A stretch of DNA of 64,000 nt from Neolewinella persica DSM 23188 (GCF_000373105.1 NZ_KB890425.1:62001-126000); one strand, 5' to 3'; counted from the stretch's first letter, positions 34,575 through 43,000 are shown. Translations and numbers: made by a program. Notes: generated by a model from the letters alone, not told the origin.

Positions 34575-35433
34575 TGGCTTTAAAGAATTTCAACAACGCC
34601 TTAGCATAATCCTCCGTAGTCTCTACACTCATACTATCGGCGCCGGATTTCTGGAAAGAAGATTTATAATACTCCAGGTTTTTCTCGTACCAGTCGGTGT
34701 AGTGCTTGCGCACCCTGCGGCTGTCGGTGTCTACCCATTCCATTTTACCGGTTTCGGCATCGCGGGCATGGATGAGGCCTACGGCTGGAAGTTCACGTTC
34801 ACGGGGGTCGTAGAGGTGCATCCCGATGAGGTCATGCCGGCGAGCGGCGAGGCGGAGGGGCTTTTCGTAACCGTCGGCCAGGAAGTCGGAGAGTAAGAAG
34901 CAAATGCTGCGCTTCTTCACCATGTTAGAAAAATAAGTGAGGGCCATTCCGATGTCGGTTCCCGAGCCAGTAGGGCGGGTGTCGAGCAATTCACGGATGA
35001 TGCGCAGGATGTGGCCCCGGCCTTTCTTTGGCGGGAGGAATTTCTCCACCTTGTCGCTGAAGAGCAGCAGGCCCACTTTGTCATTATTATTGGTCGCCGA
35101 GAAGGCGAGTACGGCGCAAATCTCGGTAATCAGCTCGTTCTTTAGCTGCTTAGTGGTGCCGAAAAAGCTGGATTTACTGATGTCAACCAGCAGCATCACG
35201 GTCAATTCGCGTTCTTCTTCGAAAACCTTGACGTAGGGCTCGTTAGAGCGGGCGGTCACGTTCCAGTCGATGTTCCTTACGTCGTCACCATACTGGTAAC
35301 TCCGAACTTCGCTGAACGACATCCCCCGGCCTTTGAAGGCACTTTGGTATTCGCCGCTGAAAATCTGACGGCTCAACCCTTTGGTCTTAATTTCGATGCG
35401 GCGGACGCGTTTGAGGAGTTCGGTGGTTTCCAT
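34570..35433 (-). CDS. DUF58 domain protein
   Basis: A 287-residue soluble DUF58 protein with the family signature GDDVRNIDWNVTARSNEPYVKVFEEERELTVMLLVDISKSSFFG; the VDISKSS part is a MIDAS-like Asp-x-Ser-x-Ser. DUF58 proteins usually go with a MoxR AAA+ ATPase and VWA membrane proteins; none is adjacent, though such a cluster could lie elsewhere. A composite spacer with a core repeat lies upstream. Confidence 0.9.
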   Translation of the reverse strand: METTELLKRVRRIEIKTKGLSRQIFSGEYQSAFKGRGMSFSEVRSYQYGDDVRNIDWNVTARSNEPYVKVFEEERELTVMLLVDISKSSFFGTTKQLKNELITEICAVLAFSATNNNDKVGLLLFSDKVEKFLPPKKGRGHILRIIRELLDTRPTGSGTDIGMALTYFSNMVKKRSICFLLSDFLADGYEKPLRLAARRHDLIGMHLYDPRERELPAVGLIHARDAETGKMEWVDTDSRRVRKHYTDWYEKNLEYYKSSFQKSGADSMSVETTEDYAKALLKFFKAR

Positions 35434-35445
35434 GGGGCTAAGATA

Positions 35446-35592
35446 GTCATGTAGTCAAATAGTCAGGGAGCCTGGGAGTCAAATAGTGCTGCCGCTCGTT
35501 GGAGTACTCCGTAATGCTTGACTCTATGACTGTTTGACTCTCTGACTAATAAGGCGCGGCCGCAGGTGCATGAACAGTTTCAGGAGGCAGGG
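35446..35592. repeat. Composite spacer element: words, inverted words, core
   Basis: Words agtcaaatagtc (35452-35485) and inverted words tgactctatgactgtttgactctctgactaat are split by a ccgctcgttggagtactccg segment. An exact core (35553-35570), tgaacagtttcagg and aggcagg follow. Same plan as 20955-21175. Confidence 0.7.
35553..35570 (-). repeat. 18-bp core repeat, exact copy
   Basis: Exact GGCGCGGCCGCAGGTGCA, preceded by ctgactaataa. Confidence 0.85.
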
Positions 35593-35734
35593 CTGCAAAA
35601 AACGTTAAAGTCCTAAAGAACAGCCTCTTTGGCAAACCAAACTGTTTCATTATCGCATTGTATAGGTGGCTGCTTGCAAGTCCCATTGTTTTGAGCCGGC
35701 ACGCTTGTTTTACCTGACCCAAAGACTTTACCCG

Positions 35735-36265
35735 ATGAAAAATACCGGAACCAACTCCATTTACGCCAAGCTAGGTATTACCTGCGCTGTGCTATTGCTC
35801 AGCTTTCAGCTTTTCACGAATTACCTTATGGTTGATTTTAGCCCGGATGCCGGGGCGGATGACAAAACCGAGCGTGCTGAAGCTAAAATACCCTGCTATA
35901 CCGTAACGATTGACCCAACGGTAGATGGCTTCGAAGATAAGCGGGAAGCCGTGTTCGGGGACGCCATAATGGACGGTACCGACGGCTTCCTCGCCGAACT
36001 GGAAACCCTCCTGATTGATGAATTTACGCGTACTGCCTGGAACGGTCAATGCTTCGAAGGCTCTTTTGTCGTTAGCTTCAACGTCGATGCCGATGGAAGC
36101 CTCGGGCATACCATCATCGTACATCATCTCCGGCAAGGTGGCAAGTCGGTAATGCATGGAGTTTACAATATGATGTACGACCTGGACAACCAGGGACACC
36201 GATGGCACGACGGCACCCGCGGTGCGGGTGAAGTGCGCATTCCCGTCCGCTTTCGGATCGGATAG
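35735..36265 (+). CDS. TonB C-terminal-like anchored protein, paralog 1
   Basis: A 176-residue protein with one N-terminal membrane helix (LGITCAVLLLSFQLFTNYLMV) and a periplasmic domain. The domain reads GSFVVSFNVDADGSLGHTIIVHHLRQG, then GHRWHDGTRGAGEVRIPVRFRIG, matching the strand order of a TonB C-terminal domain, although the proline-rich linker is missing. Cys residues in IPCYTV and GQCFEGSF are shared with the next gene and may form a disulfide. Start 35735 (MKNTGTN) puts the membrane helix near the N-terminus. The function is unknown; it resembles TonB-like partners rather than TonB itself. Confidence 0.7.
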   Translation: MKNTGTNSIYAKLGITCAVLLLSFQLFTNYLMVDFSPDAGADDKTERAEAKIPCYTVTIDPTVDGFEDKREAVFGDAIMDGTDGFLAELETLLIDEFTRTAWNGQCFEGSFVVSFNVDADGSLGHTIIVHHLRQGGKSVMHGVYNMMYDLDNQGHRWHDGTRGAGEVRIPVRFRIG

Positions 36266-36388
36266 GCTGCTCTAATGTTAAAATACTGGTCCTCAGGGTA
36301 TGCTGAAACCAAAAGTGGATTCAAGCACGTTACTTAAATGCCTACTGAGTTGTCCCAACCAATTACCCATCTTTAACCTCTTTTCCCC

Positions 36389-37066
36389 ATGAAATACTTT
36401 GGACTTTCTTCCGACTATGCCCGCGTAGGTATCTTCTTTGCCATCGCCGCTGTAGCAGTGACTTTATTCTACGACGCTAGTATCCCCTCGGCAAAAACGA
36501 AGGTGACTTATACCTGGGACGTAAGTCAGGTGCCGGGAGAACGACCTCGAGCAGACTTTGACATGTCGGGAGTTCACCCCGAACTGCAGCACCCTGCCTT
36601 CAAAGAACGAGCCCGTCTGCGCGCCGATGCCACCAATTTTCGGGATGCTGGTCGTGACGACTTTTACTACGGCAGCGAGACCCCTTGTTTCAAGGTAGAA
36701 ATCGATGAAAGCGTTTCCGGTACGGACTTTCAGGCCGATATGTTCTCCGGTGAAAGCTACTTGTCTACTTCCGAGATGTTTCGCAGCGGCCTCGAAGTCG
36801 CTATGGCAGAATCCTTTACCGAAGAGGTCTGGGCCCGCGATAACAAGTGCTTCAACGGCTCTTTCGTAGTCAGTTTCGACGTAGATAAGGAAGGACGCAT
36901 TGGCAAAAACATGTTGGTTCACCACGTGAAGGGCAGCTCCAATGCCGCAGGCATTGCTGTCCTTGATGTACTGCGCAGTATGGACCTCGACGGTCACCGC
37001 TGGCATGATGGCTCCGCCGGCGAAGTGGAAGTACGGGTACCGGTGAAGTTTAAGCTGGAATCGTAA
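36389..37066 (+). CDS. TonB C-terminal-like anchored protein, paralog 2
   Basis: A 225-residue tandem paralog of the gene before it (123 bp gap). An N-terminal membrane helix (VGIFFAIAAVAVTLFY) and a longer linker come before PCFKVEIDE, NKCFNGSFVVSFDVDKEGRIGKNMLVHHVKG and GHRWHDGSAGEVEVRVPVKFKLES. The Cys pair and GHRWHDG are conserved in both. Its stop lies inside the end of the convergent monooxygenase gene (17-bp overlap). Confidence 0.7.
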   Translation: MKYFGLSSDYARVGIFFAIAAVAVTLFYDASIPSAKTKVTYTWDVSQVPGERPRADFDMSGVHPELQHPAFKERARLRADATNFRDAGRDDFYYGSETPCFKVEIDESVSGTDFQADMFSGESYLSTSEMFRSGLEVAMAESFTEEVWARDNKCFNGSFVVSFDVDKEGRIGKNMLVHHVKGSSNAAGIAVLDVLRSMDLDGHRWHDGSAGEVEVRVPVKFKLES

Positions 37067-37340
37067 AATAATTCACCTCCGGAAACACCTCGTAGAAAGG
37101 ATGAAGTAACCTGCTCCATTCCTGATACTCCCTGCTTTTTCGGAACCCCTCGGTATGGTCTTCCTTGCTTTCCCACTCAATGAGTAGGAGAAAGCTACCG
37201 GGCTCACCAAGCGCTGGCAGTAACCGGCACGAATGGCAACCTGGCTGAACCTGCACCAGCGGCCGCGCCTGCCCGAAAGCTTTCAGGTATTCAGCTATCC
37301 GATTGGGAGCAATAGTGATGTGGACGTGCTCTAGGATCAT
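37050..37340 (-). CDS. Antibiotic biosynthesis monooxygenase domain protein
   Basis: A 96-residue single ABM ferredoxin-like domain, starting MILEHVHITIAPNRIAEYLKAF and containing LLLIEWESKEDHTEGFRKSREYQEWSRLLHPF. Start 37340 was chosen over an upstream extension since the domain begins right there. It overlaps the previous gene tail to tail. A core repeat copy with one mismatch (37252-37269) lies inside. Small ABM proteins can act on quinone-like compounds or degrade heme; the role here is unknown. Confidence 0.85.
   Translation of the reverse strand: MILEHVHITIAPNRIAEYLKAFGQARPLVQVQPGCHSCRLLPALGEPGSFLLLIEWESKEDHTEGFRKSREYQEWSRLLHPFYEVFPEVNYFTIPA
37252..37269 (+). repeat. 18-bp core repeat inside the ABM gene
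   Basis: TGCACCAGCGGCCGCGCC, one mismatch, identical to the copy at 3710-3727. Confidence 0.6.
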
Positions 37341-37552
37341 GGTGGGTTGCCTTTTAGTAGGGAAAACATATTGTTCCGAATAAAGTCGGTGCTGTGGTAG
37401 AAAGCTCTGACAAGCTCCAACGCCCGGCACCTCTGTGCTACCTCCGTGTCTTCCTCTGCACTTACCTCTGTGGGAACAAAGCTGCGAAGCAGCCCTTAAT
37501 GCCTAAATGTCCTTAATGGTTAGCTCCTCCCTTCATACCTGAGTGACAAAAC

Positions 37553-38680
37553 CTACCCCAAAGCCTCCCGAAACGCCCCAATCAAAACATCACATTGCGC
37601 CCGAGTAACGTTAAGCGGCGGCAATAACCTGATCGTATTCGGATCCTTGCTTGAACCAGTGAATACCCCTTGCTCAAACAGTAGTTTTTTACGCAATGGA
37701 CCGATCGGTTCCGTCATTTGCAGTCCGATCATCAGGCCGTAGCCCCGAATTTCGGTGAACAGGCCGGTAGCCGCCATTTGCTCCATCAGGTATGTCCCCA
37801 TCTTCGTCGCGTTGTTGAGCAGGTCTTCCTCCTTAATGACGTCGAGGACGGCAATTCCTGCGGCGCAGGCCAGGTGGCTGCCGCCAAAAGTCGTACCCAG
37901 CATCCCGGATTTAGCCTCGAAGGAAGGGTGAATCAGCACACCGCCGATGGGGAAACCATTGCCCATGCCCTTGGCCATCGAGATGATGTCGGGCTGAACG
38001 TTGGAATGTTGAAAGGCAAAGAATTTGCCCGTCCGGCCGTAGCCGGATTGTACCTCATCCAGGATCAGGACCGCGCCGTGGGCGTGGCAGAGATCGGGCA
38101 AAGCCTCCAGGAAGTCAGGTTCCGGGACGTAGATGCCATGAACACCCTGGACGCCTTCGATGATGATGGCCGCAACGTCGCCCTTAGCCAGCTCTGCCTC
38201 TGCCGCAGCCAAATCGTTTAGCGGGAGAAAGGTTACGGGAAAATTTCTATTGATGGGGGCCTTGATGCTTTCGTTGTCAGTAACGTTTACGGCGGCGGAG
38301 GTACGGCCGTGAAAGGCACCGTCGAAGGCAAGTATCCGGTTCCGGCCGGTATGGAAACTGGCCAGCTTCAGGGCGTTTTCATTGGCCTCCGCACCACTGC
38401 TGACTAGAAACAGTTCGTAGTTGTCGAGTCCGGACAACTCCCCGAGTTTCGCGGCAAGCTCCAGTTGCAAAGGGTTTTTTACGCTGTTACTGTAAAAGCC
38501 CAACTTCGCAATCTGGTCCTGAATCGTTTTTACGTAATGGGGATGCGAATGCCCGATGGAAATGACAGCGTGGCCGCCGTAGAAGTCGAGAATTGCCCGA
38601 TTGTTCTCATCGTAAACGTAGGCGCCATTACCACGGACGGGTTCGATGTCGTAGAGGGAGTAGACGTTGAATAGGTTCAT
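37553..38680 (-). CDS. argD: Acetylornithine aminotransferase
   Basis: A 375-residue class III PLP aminotransferase. It has NENALKLASFHTGR, the PLP-phosphate loop, DEVQSGYGRTGKFFAF and the catalytic Lys in SMAKGMGNGFPIGG. It converts acetylglutamate semialdehyde to acetylornithine (arginine step 4). In this phylum N-succinyl intermediates are also used, so the acyl group is uncertain. It is last of GNAT-argG-argC-argD; the gap to argC is 67 bp and filled by an iterated ttgtcgagttgtc spacer (38683-38735). Confidence 0.92.
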   Translation of the reverse strand: MNLFNVYSLYDIEPVRGNGAYVYDENNRAILDFYGGHAVISIGHSHPHYVKTIQDQIAKLGFYSNSVKNPLQLELAAKLGELSGLDNYELFLVSSGAEANENALKLASFHTGRNRILAFDGAFHGRTSAAVNVTDNESIKAPINRNFPVTFLPLNDLAAAEAELAKGDVAAIIIEGVQGVHGIYVPEPDFLEALPDLCHAHGAVLILDEVQSGYGRTGKFFAFQHSNVQPDIISMAKGMGNGFPIGGVLIHPSFEAKSGMLGTTFGGSHLACAAGIAVLDVIKEEDLLNNATKMGTYLMEQMAATGLFTEIRGYGLMIGLQMTEPIGPLRKKLLFEQGVFTGSSKDPNTIRLLPPLNVTRAQCDVLIGAFREALG

Positions 38681-38747
38681 TTTGTCGAGTTGTCAGGTTG
38701 TCGAGTTTTCGGGTTGTCCAGTTGTCGATGGCTGTATGGCCGGTGAA

Positions 38748-39716
38748 CTAAAACACCCCCGCTTTAAGGTTCAGCCCTGCAGTTTCCTGCAGGCCTAAAG
38801 CTAAGTTCATATTCTGTACTGCCTGTCCGCTTGCCCCTTTCAGCAAGTTGTCGATCATGGAGATGACCAGGGCTTTGTTGCCGTGTTTCTCCACGAAGAC
38901 GAGACCCTTATTGGTGTTGACGACTTGCTTGAGGTCCGGGTTTTGGTTTGTGGTGTGGGTGAAGGCAGCGTCGGCGTAAAAATCGGAGAAGAGCTGCTTT
39001 AGCTCTGCCTCCGTTTTGTCGGTCGTAACGTAGGTGGTAACGAAGATGCCACGGGCGAAAGGGCCACGTAGGGGAAGGAAGTTTAGTCCATCGGTGGCCT
39101 GTCTTCCTAATAATTTGGCGTTGCGGCCGATTTCGTTCAGGTGCTGGTGGCTGAAGGCCTTGTAGACCGAAACATTGGCATTTCGCCAGCTGAAATGCGT
39201 TGTCGGCATCGGGCTTTGGCCAGCTCCGGTGGAGCCGGTCATGCCGTTTATGTGGACTTCGCCCTCCGCTAAACCTGCCTTAACGAGCGGTAGTAACCCC
39301 AATTGGATGGCAGTAGCGAAGCATCCTGGGTTAGCAATGCGGGAGGCTCCCCGGGTGGCTTCCCGGTTGATCTCCGGCAGGCCGTAGACCCAGTTTTTGT
39401 CCATCCGGTAATCGGTGCTCAGGTCGATGATCACGGTACTTTCCGGTAGTGGATTGGCCTCCACCCAGCCACGGGATCGCCCGTGGCCCATGCATAGGAA
39501 CACTGCTTTTAAACCTTCCAATGCACCAGCGTCCGCGCCCGAAAAGCGTAAATCAGTCTCCCCTACTAAGTCGGTATGTACCTCATGGATGGCCTTTCCT
39601 TGCTGGCTCTCGCTCTGGACGTAAGCCACCTCCACGTTCGGATGATGAACGAGGATGCGGAGTAACTCTCCGGCGGTGTAGCCGCCGCCGCCGATGATGC
39701 CTATTTTATGTTTCAT
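38748..39716 (-). CDS. argC: N-acetyl-gamma-glutamyl-phosphate reductase
   Basis: A 322-residue enzyme. The NADP loop is GIIGGGGYTAGELLR, the catalytic Cys is in SRIANPGCFATAIQLGLLP, and HINGMTGSTGAGQSP and FSHQHLNEI complete the family pattern. It reduces the acyl-glutamyl phosphate formed by ArgB. It belongs to the arg cluster on the minus strand. A diverged core repeat (39522-39539) lies inside. Confidence 0.95.
   Translation of the reverse strand: MKHKIGIIGGGGYTAGELLRILVHHPNVEVAYVQSESQQGKAIHEVHTDLVGETDLRFSGADAGALEGLKAVFLCMGHGRSRGWVEANPLPESTVIIDLSTDYRMDKNWVYGLPEINREATRGASRIANPGCFATAIQLGLLPLVKAGLAEGEVHINGMTGSTGAGQSPMPTTHFSWRNANVSVYKAFSHQHLNEIGRNAKLLGRQATDGLNFLPLRGPFARGIFVTTYVTTDKTEAELKQLFSDFYADAAFTHTTNQNPDLKQVVNTNKGLVFVEKHGNKALVISMIDNLLKGASGQAVQNMNLALGLQETAGLNLKAGVF
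39522..39539 (+). repeat. Diverged core repeat inside argC
   Basis: TGCACCAGCGTCCGCGCC, two mismatches. Confidence 0.45.
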
Positions 39717-39912
39717 TGCAGAATAAGTGAATGAGAGGATAAGTGAATAATAGAATGGCTACCGCAAGGGGCAGCTCGCTACGCTCGTGTGAGAGAACGG
39801 AGGGGGAATGAGCGAATAGCTACCGCATGGAACTGCTCGCTCCGCTCGTGGGGAGAGAATGAGTGAATAGCCATACGAGCGAAGCGAGCAAAGCCGTGCG
39901 GCAGCCATTCTC
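39717..39912. repeat. Word-iterated inverted spacer between argC and argG
   Basis: The word gaataagtgaatgag is iterated in the first part and its complement (cattctctcactccttcattccctcattcac) in the second, running into the end of argG. Inside are two copies of gctaccgca with gctcgctacgctcgtg and gctcgctccgctcgtg, then an inverted copy acgagcgaagcgagc. A large stem is possible. Confidence 0.55.
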
Positions 39913-41109
39913 TCACTCCTTCATTCCCTCATTCACTTTATTGCGGATGCGGCCCGGCACACTCAATATCTTTGTAAAGCCCTTCACGTCTTCTCCGCTC
40001 CAGCCTTTATTCATTTCGCCGTAAGCTCCGAATCCGGCGCCGAGTAAGTCGTTGGGAGAGGTGATGCCATTCAACTCGAACCGATGTGGGTGCAGTGTGA
40101 CGTGAACGGTGCCGTTGACGGTGCACTGAGAGCTTTCCATGAACGCCTCCACATCCCGCATTACCGGGTCGAGGAACTGCCCCTCATGGAGCATCATACC
40201 GTACCAGTTGCTCAGTTGTTCCTTCCAGAAGAGCTGCCATTTGGCGAGGGTGTGCTTTTCCAGTAAGTGATGGCTTTTCAAAATTAAAACAGCTGCCGCA
40301 GCGGCAAAGCCGACCCGGCCTTTAATGCCGATAATGGTGTCACCCACGTGGATGTCCCGACCAACGCCGAAGGGGGCTGCAAGGACTTCCAGGGCTTTGA
40401 TGGCGGCGACGGGAGAGTCGAAAATCTGGTCATCAAAACCAACGAATTGGCCTTCTTTGAAGTTAAGGTCGATGTTGCGGGCCGTCGTTTCGGTCATGGG
40501 CACGGGCCAGGCGTCTTCGGGCAAAGACTTATTGCTCGTCAGCGTTTCCGCGCCGCCTACGGAGGTGCCCCACAGGCCGGCATTGATACTGTAAGTACCT
40601 TTTTTCTCCGGCCAGTACAGACCGTGCTTGGCGAGGTAATCGACCTCTTCCTGCCGACTCAGTTGCATATCCCGGATGGGGGTAATGATCTCCAGTTCTT
40701 TGCCACTCAGCTCGAAGGCGAGGTCAAAACGAACCTGGTCGTTTCCGGCTCCGGTGGAGCCGTGCGCAACGCCGTCAGCATCGATCTCCACGGCATAGCG
40801 GGCCGTGCTCATGGCCTGAAACATCCGTTCTGCACTCACACTCATGGGGTAAGTCTGGTAGCGCAGGCAGTTGCCGTAAACGAGGTAGCGAATGCATTCC
40901 TGGTAGTAAGCTTCCGTAACGTCGACGCGCTTGTAGCTGGTGGCACCGAGTTTCAGGGCGCGGGCTTCCATTTCCACGATTTCCTCGTCAGAGAAGCCGC
41001 CGGTATCTACCGTCAGCGCATGGATTTCGTACCCTTTTTCTTCCGTCAGGTACTTGATGCAGTAGCTGGTATCGAGGCCGCCGGAGTAGGCTAGAACTAT
41101 TTTTTTCAT
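39913..41109 (-). CDS. argG: Argininosuccinate synthase
   Basis: A 398-residue enzyme with the ATP loop KIVLAYSGGLDTSYCIKYL (residues 3-21), then AHGSTGAGNDQVRFDLA and the C-terminal HRFELNGITSPNDLLGAGFGAYGEMNKGWSGEDVKG. It joins citrulline and aspartate in the cytoplasm. It starts at ATG 41109, and the tandem hairpin array begins 17 bp upstream, so transcription from the GNAT gene must cross the array. Confidence 0.97.
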   Translation of the reverse strand: MKKIVLAYSGGLDTSYCIKYLTEEKGYEIHALTVDTGGFSDEEIVEMEARALKLGATSYKRVDVTEAYYQECIRYLVYGNCLRYQTYPMSVSAERMFQAMSTARYAVEIDADGVAHGSTGAGNDQVRFDLAFELSGKELEIITPIRDMQLSRQEEVDYLAKHGLYWPEKKGTYSINAGLWGTSVGGAETLTSNKSLPEDAWPVPMTETTARNIDLNFKEGQFVGFDDQIFDSPVAAIKALEVLAAPFGVGRDIHVGDTIIGIKGRVGFAAAAAVLILKSHHLLEKHTLAKWQLFWKEQLSNWYGMMLHEGQFLDPVMRDVEAFMESSQCTVNGTVHVTLHPHRFELNGITSPNDLLGAGFGAYGEMNKGWSGEDVKGFTKILSVPGRIRNKVNEGMKE

Positions 41110-41125
41110 TTTCTGGGGGGGTATG

Positions 41126-41668
41126 TCCCCGGACTATGCTGGATGCTGGGCATCTCACGTTGTCTGGGGGAGTGTGTATGTCTCCGGACTATGCTGGATG
41201 CTGGGCATCTCACGTTGTCTGGGGGAGTGTGTATGTCTCCGGACTATGCTGGATGCTGGGCATCTCACGTTGTCTGGGGGGAGTGTGTATGTCTCCGGAC
41301 TATGCTGGATGCTGGGCATCTCACATTGTCTGGGGGGAGTGTGTATGTCCCCGGACTAAGCTGGATGCTGGGCATCTCACGTTGTCTGGGGGAGTGTGTA
41401 TGTCTCCGGACTATGCTGGATGCTGGGCATCTCACGTTGTCTGGGGGAGTGTGTATGTCTCCGGACTATGCTGGATGCTGGGCATCTCACGTTGTCTGGG
41501 TGAGTGTGTATGTCTCCGGACTATGCTGGATGCTGGGCATCTCACGTTGTCTGGGGGGAGTGTGTATGTCTCCGGACTATGCTGGACGCTGGGCATCTCA
41601 CGTTGTCTGGGGGGAGTGTGTATGTCCCCGGACTCCGCTCGATGCTACGCATCTCACTTCGTCCGGGG
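41126..41668. repeat. Tandem hairpin array, nine units plus a diverged tenth
   Basis: Units of 55-56 bp begin at 41126, 41181, 41236, 41292, 41348, 41403, 41458, 41513, 41569 and 41625. They contain ctccggactatgctgg, then atgctgggcatctcacg and ttgtctggggg; a run of five or six G gives the length change. Each unit can form a nested hairpin (gatgc-tgg-gcatc inside ccggac/gtctgg). The tenth unit is the intact hairpin ccccggac-gtccgggg of the 70-bp element. All three + frames are open over much of the array, but the unit length is not a multiple of 3, so I do not call genes. Confidence 0.9.
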
Positions 41669-41695
41669 TTAAAGCGATTCGATCCCTCCGGGATC
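41626..41695 (-). repeat. 70-bp two-hairpin element, copy 1
   Basis: On the minus strand: GATCCC-gga-GGGATC, a 12-nt linker ending tttaa, then a 43-nt hairpin with outer stem CCCCGGAC/GTCCGGGG and inner GATGC-gta-GCATC. It aligns without gaps to 59269-59338. It lies right at the end of the GNAT gene. Confidence 0.8.
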
Positions 41696-41696
41696 T

Positions 41697-42275
41697 TTAG
41701 CCCTCCACGATCATATCGCTAAGGTCTACCGCCATTTTTTTGGTCTTGTTGGCGCTAGGTGCCATCATGGCCGTACAGAGGCACATCATGCGATTGTTTC
41801 GGGTGAGGATGTCGACGTTGGGGCAGGAGTTACAGCCGGCCCAGAAGGCATCGTCCTGGGTCAGTTCGGAGAACGTCACTGGTTTATAGCCCAGATCACT
41901 GTTGATCTTCATCACTGGCAGGCTAGTAGTGATACCAAAGATGAGTGCATCTGGGTAAAGCTCCTGAGAGAGGTTGAAAATGGCGCTTTTGATCCTTCGG
42001 GCCAGCCCATGGCGCCTGAATTTTGGGTTGACGATGAGGCCGGAGTTAGCTACATACCTGCCGTGGCTCCAGGTTTCGATGTAGCTGAAGCCGGCGAGTT
42101 CGTCATTCACCAGGGCAAGGACGGCTTTGCCACTGCGAATCTTCTCCGCTACGTATTCGGGCTTGCGGGTGGCAATACCGGTACCGCGTGCTTTGGCCGA
42201 CTCGGCCATGAGATCACAAATAGCTTGAGCAAATACGTCGTGCCCGGGCTGGGCAACGTGAATCTTAATCTGCAT
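41697..42275 (-). CDS. GNAT acetyltransferase at the head of the arg cluster
   Basis: A 192-residue GNAT enzyme. The acetyl-CoA loop is LIVNPKFRRHGLARRIKSAI (about 97-116). The C-terminal region carries a Cys group (CNSCP, then CLC), which may bind a metal. Its place ahead of argG, argC and argD suggests it makes N-acetylglutamate or a related acyl donor for arginine synthesis. That is inferred from gene order; it is not similar by eye to classical ArgA. Its stop lies only a few bases from copy 1 of the two-hairpin element. Confidence 0.8.
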   Translation of the reverse strand: MQIKIHVAQPGHDVFAQAICDLMAESAKARGTGIATRKPEYVAEKIRSGKAVLALVNDELAGFSYIETWSHGRYVANSGLIVNPKFRRHGLARRIKSAIFNLSQELYPDALIFGITTSLPVMKINSDLGYKPVTFSELTQDDAFWAGCNSCPNVDILTRNNRMMCLCTAMMAPSANKTKKMAVDLSDMIVEG

Positions 42276-42433
42276 AATAAAGGAGGAAAAGGGGAAAGGA
42301 GAAAAGGAAGGGTATCGCTACTGCCCGATCAACAAAAAGAGTTGCGAGCGCTTCCGGGCACACGGGCGGGAAGCTTACTTGGTCCTCAAGACCCTTCGCC
42401 TATCTCGGCGAATGATGTACGATACGCTTTTCA
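42276..42433 (-). promoter_or_regulatory. Long leader of the GNAT/arg transcript
   Basis: About 155 nt of leader are predicted between the promoter and the GNAT start. It can form stems ttcgcc-gagata-ggcgaa, ggtc-ttga-ggacc and cttcccgccc...ggaag. An attenuator or riboregulator is possible; no family is recognised. Confidence 0.35.
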
Positions 42434-42439
42434 TTGGGG

Positions 42440-42471
42440 CAAAGTTAGGTGCAAAAAGTTGGTTTGTGCAA
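42440..42471 (-). promoter_or_regulatory. Promoter of the GNAT/arg transcript
   Basis: On the minus strand TTG (42471-42469), 21 bp, and TAACTTTG (42447-42440) match the Bacteroidota consensus exactly. Confidence 0.75.
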
Positions 42472-42487
42472 ATCTGAGTGTTTTTTT

Positions 42488-42505
42488 GGCGCGGTCGCAG
42501 GTGCA
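42488..42505 (-). repeat. 18-bp core repeat
   Basis: GGCGCGGTCGCAGGTGCA, one mismatch, just upstream of the GNAT promoter. Confidence 0.75.
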
Positions 42506-42713
42506 GGGGAAGGGGCTTGGGTGCCGTAAAAAAGCCGCCGCTTTAAATGGCCGCAGCGCGGTTAAAGCAGTGTAAACCTTATGTAGTATTAAAAAAGGAC
42601 CGGTGGGTGAGTGTGGTTGGCCAATCAGAAAAAGGAACAATCGATGGGTCTCCTTGTATTTAGATCAGTGGACTCAATAGGCACTTGGGTACAAATTGTA
42701 GCACTCTACTTAA

Positions 42714-42983
42714 TGGAATATTTCTCAAATAAACCATCAGTACACCTATTTCGTAGCAGACTATGCGCCGGAATACGGAGGGTCTGGATTAAAGCCGCCC
42801 TTCAGTGATGAAACCGCCCTTGGAGCAGAACTCTGGCGAACGGACGGCACCTCGGAAGGAACCTTACGACTACAGATGCTCCCTGACGCCCTGCAAAGTA
42901 CGATCGTCAGGTTCCATCTACTAGCAAACAAACGCTCCTTAAAGTCCCAACTCAATAACCCACACGCTATTATTCGAAGGTAA
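42714..42983 (+). pseudogene. ELWxxDGT-repeat protein fragment
   Basis: An open frame without ATG, bounded by TAA at 42711 and 42981, reads YFVADYAPEYGGSG and PPFSDETALGAELWRTDGTSEGTLRL. ELWxTDGTxxGT is the hallmark of a repeat found in Bacteroidota surface proteins. Only one repeat remains, with no signal peptide and no sorting domain, so it is a remnant. It is convergent with the DUF1080 gene. Confidence 0.6.
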
Positions 42984-43000
42984 TAGCCATCAGGCCCACC

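Noticed and set aside
41126-41668. CRISPR array
   Set aside because: Units are joined directly with no variable spacers, and no cas genes are near.
41136-41700. Long Cys-rich open frames on the + strand over the tandem array
   Set aside because: The unit is 55-56 bp, so frames rotate; all three stay open because the unit lacks stops in them. No start context, and the units behave as hairpins, not as codons.
42611-42808. 65-residue frame on the + strand
   Set aside because: Overlaps the ELWxxDGT remnant in another frame and has no recognisable content.
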